A stretch of DNA of 64,000 nucleotides from Spirometra erinaceieuropaei. Lineage: Eukaryota; Platyhelminthes; Cestoda; Diphyllobothriidea; Diphyllobothriidae. Shown here piece after piece: positions 61,528-64,000 of this stretch (positions are counted from its first letter, which is position 1; every line of letters starts with the position of its first letter). The DNA lies in contig CACRXP010000035.1 of the NCBI GenBank assembly GCA_902702965.1, positions 967,231 through 1,031,230 on the forward strand, written 5' to 3'. Both the position numbers and the translations under genes were made by a program. Under the pieces are notes generated by a model, which ran no database searches, was not told the DNA's origin, and was given only the letters and a program-made list of their open reading frames with translations.

Positions 61528-64000
61528 GTTCAGTTCAGTTTAGCTCATTTTCTTGATGGAAGTAGGCGTTAGCCTTTGAGTACTCTGCTTGCAACGTAAA
61601 ACTAGGTGCAGTGTGCAGAGAAATTATCTGGGTAGAAATAATTCGTACGAACCCATAATGGTATGACGAATTGTAAGTAAGTCGCAGTGGATGAGCTCCA
61701 TCTCCAATCGCTCTTGGTCATTTCCAACAAAAATATTTCAAGGTTATTTTGAAATTTCGTATCGATGGTGATATCATAACACCTGCAGGAAGGCCATTCC
61801 ATGGCTTGGCCACTCGGACAGAAAAGGAGAACTTCCGCCCATCCAGCCTTACCTGCTGAGTTCGCAGTTTTAACGGGTGAAATCGGAGGTTGATCGCGGT
61901 AGCAAATTCAAAAAAGTCCTCAAAGGCAAGGCTGCAGTCCAGCCCCTTGACTATGAGAAATGCTCGCAAGAGGTCCGCGCGAAGTCGTCTATAACGCAAA
62001 GGGAAGAGGTGCGGATTTATCGGGCGGGTTGCATAAGGAAAGCTGCTTTGACCGCTAACCATCTTTGAGGCTCTCCTCTGAACTCTTTCGAGAAAATTTT
62101 GCTCTTGAACTGCCTACGGTCTCCAAGCTTATGTGCCATATTCCGAGTGCGGTCGCGCGAATGGTCCGAATGTCTTTCGGAAAGCGTCTTCGTCCAAATC
62201 CATAAACGCACCCTTGATGGCGTACTGTACGGACATTGCGATTTTTGCACTCTCGAACAATGAAGAGATGGTTTTAGGGAATTCGTCGTCAGCACATCGA
62301 GGTCCTATTGCGATTCGACGTCTTGTAATGCTGCACTATCCAGAAAGTAGTCTGTTGTGGAGCGGATCTATCTTTGCTCCGTAGGCGAAGTATGCTACAC
62401 TAGTAGCGGCACAGCAGAGAGAATATGTGCAGCATGAGAGCTACAATCGTCAGGCCAAATTCCATGTTTGAAGGGAGAAGACAAAGGGGACCAGAATAAG
62501 GGGTTTATTGTGCACAGAACCCGGGGTTGTCCTCTCAGGCGACAGTGGCCACTGGCGAAGCCAGGGCTAGTGTTGACTGCGTCCAGTCAGGCCTGAGAGT
62601 CCCTGAGACAGTGGTGGCAGCCGCTTTTGTAGGCTCGTGGGCCAAGCTCAAGTGGTGTCCAATCAGCGTGTGTTGCATTTGCCGAGGGGTGGTGTCCCAG
62701 TGGCTTGTTCCGCTGGTTGCAGGGGGTGGCGCGTTCAAGTGGCCGCATGGGCAGCTGCGACTGCGCGGACGCAGGTATGCCCGAGCTGTTGGTTGTGTGA
62801 CTTCAGGTCACCTTGTCTGGGACGGCTCGCTGCAAGGGATGAATGGCCTTGAGGTCTGGAACAATGACGCCAGACCGATCTTGATTTCTGGCTGTTACAC
62901 ACTTACCAAAGTTGGACCATTGGAGCCAACGGTTTGACCACTCTTTTAGCCGATCCAAGTTCATATACAGCCTGTTCTCGCCGGCAGGGCCCCAAACTAC
63001 ACTCCATATCCCCACGTCGTGAGAAACTATTGCTGTTTCGCGGTCGAAAGCTCTTGCGTGATCTTACACGTATGTTAGGAACAAACTGGTTCCCAGTATC
63101 GAATACTGGGGAACATCACTTTCGACCACAGCAGGCTCTGACTTTCCTTGACCGATGCGCTCAATTAGCTGTCGAACCACAAGGGAGTTTTCGATCCATT
63201 TATGGAAGTCGCCTCTGATCGTTATTTTTTCCAGTTTGTGTAACAGCCTCTCGTGTGGCACAGTGTCGAACGCCTTCTGGAAGTCAATGAAAGCTATGCG
63301 GACGGCGTGTTTGTCGTGGAGAGCTCGGGTCTAGCTCTGGAGAGATTGCAGCAAGTTTGTCGTGCAGGATCTTCCTTTCCGGGACCCATATTGGCAGTTC
63401 GATAGCTAGCCGTGGACATCCAGAATTTGGATAACTTCACTCTTCATAATCCCCTCCATAACTTTGCAGGGAATGCATGTCAAGCTTAGTGAACTGTAAT
63501 TTGTCGTCGATGCCCTGCTACCGATAGCAAGTGTTCCAGTCTTTGAAAGAAGTTTGAAAGAGCATCGTCAAAAGCACAAAAAGCCCACTGGCAAGTTCCT
63601 TGAGAAGCTTGGGTGGAATCTCTTCTGATCCTGACGACTTCGATTTGTTCATGGCCTCTAATTATCTTCGGACAGCATCTTCTGATGAGAGTACATAACT
63701 TATGCTTGGAGTCGGCAGTTCTTCTGCGAATTGAATAAGGAATCTTGCCTCGTTTGTGAAGACTGACAGGAAAACTGTCAAAAATATGCTGCCTTGTCCC
63801 TGCTATCAACAATCTCAACGACACCGTTAGTCCTTATTAAGGGAATTTGATGTCTGTCCCTTACAATTCTTCTGAGGTAGCTGTAGAGTAAATTTGGGTT
63901 CTGTGTTGTTTTTTGTTGCAAAATTTTCTCAAATTCTCGGCGCGTCTTTGTAAGCATGCTTCTCAGTTTGCTTCTTCGTATCTTTTAGGTGTTGAAATAC
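61528..64000 (-). mobile_element. CR1-like LINE, copy 3 (older, decayed, continues past window)
   Basis: An antisense relative of copies 1 and 2 with many frameshifts and stops. From high to low coordinates: KSSGSEEIPPKLLKELASGL (about 63600), CIPCKVMEGIMKSEV (about 63450), FIDFQKAFDTVPHERL (about 63270), DVPQYSILGTSLF (about 63100), LDRLKEWSNRWL (about 62930), and the thumb FPYATRPINPHLFPL (about 62030). The (AACTG)n-type tail is at 61528-61540. About 62345-62810 does not match the LINE and is likely a later insertion. Confidence 0.85.
62345..62810. mobile_element. Unidentified insertion within LINE copy 3
   Basis: A GC-richer block interrupts the reverse-transcriptase frame of copy 3 between the LDRLKEW segment and the thumb segment. 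It has no recognised coding content and its edges are approximate. A few short matches suggest kinship with the repeat at 42365-42710. Confidence 0.4.

Noticed and set aside
62527..62937. 136-codon frame
   Set aside because: It spans the boundary between the unidentified insertion and LINE copy 3 in the wrong strand for the LINE; not a gene.

Overview
This is a window of a eukaryotic, animal-type nuclear genome. It has long introns with canonical GT/AG borders, only two conserved protein-coding genes in 64 kb, and a dense layer of interspersed repeats. The mixture (CR1-like LINEs with pentanucleotide tails, tRNA-derived SINEs, a dead hAT transposase, many foldback elements, TTAGGG-like repeats) is what a parasitic flatworm genome (trematode or diphyllobothriid cestode) could look like. 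That placement is an inference from style; the sequence alone does not prove it.

Region 1-40397 (+ strand) is the 3' part of one large gene, a homologue of the vertebrate chromatin regulators BAHCC1/TNRC18 (and insect winged eye). I reconstructed eleven coding exons whose reading phases fit at every junction: about 1194 codons ending in a TGA at 40395-40397. They encode an acidic, Ser/Pro-rich region, an Arg/Glu/Gln-rich coiled coil, low-complexity linkers, a Tudor-like fold, basic nuclear-localisation clusters and a BAH domain. The upstream introns are very long (2-12.7 kb); three of the last four are about 100 bp or less. The 5' end lies outside the window.

Region 40398-56078 shows no conserved gene. 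It holds a poly-C tract, SINE copies, a 1.7-kb tandem duplication (43158-46555), a decayed hAT transposase of the BED zinc-finger kind (46840-48350, - strand), microsatellites and one unassigned open frame.

Region 56079-60223 (- strand) is DNAJC8, a J-domain protein linked to the spliceosome. Six exons were reconstructed, starting at ATG 60223-60221 and including the HPD motif. One internal exon and the 3' end were not found.

Region 60420-64000 is LINE territory: a 5'-truncated CR1-like copy (+) ends 44 bp from the tail of an older, longer, opposite-strand relative (-). A near-identical sister of the first copy sits in an intron at 23990-25421 (-).

The most unusual material is in the repeats. 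At least three different short families have terminal inverted repeats around a degenerate telomere-like (TTAGGG)n core. Palindromic elements sit inside (TA)n tracts, one apparently inserted into an inverted copy of itself, and another carries a tRNA-like sequence between its arms.
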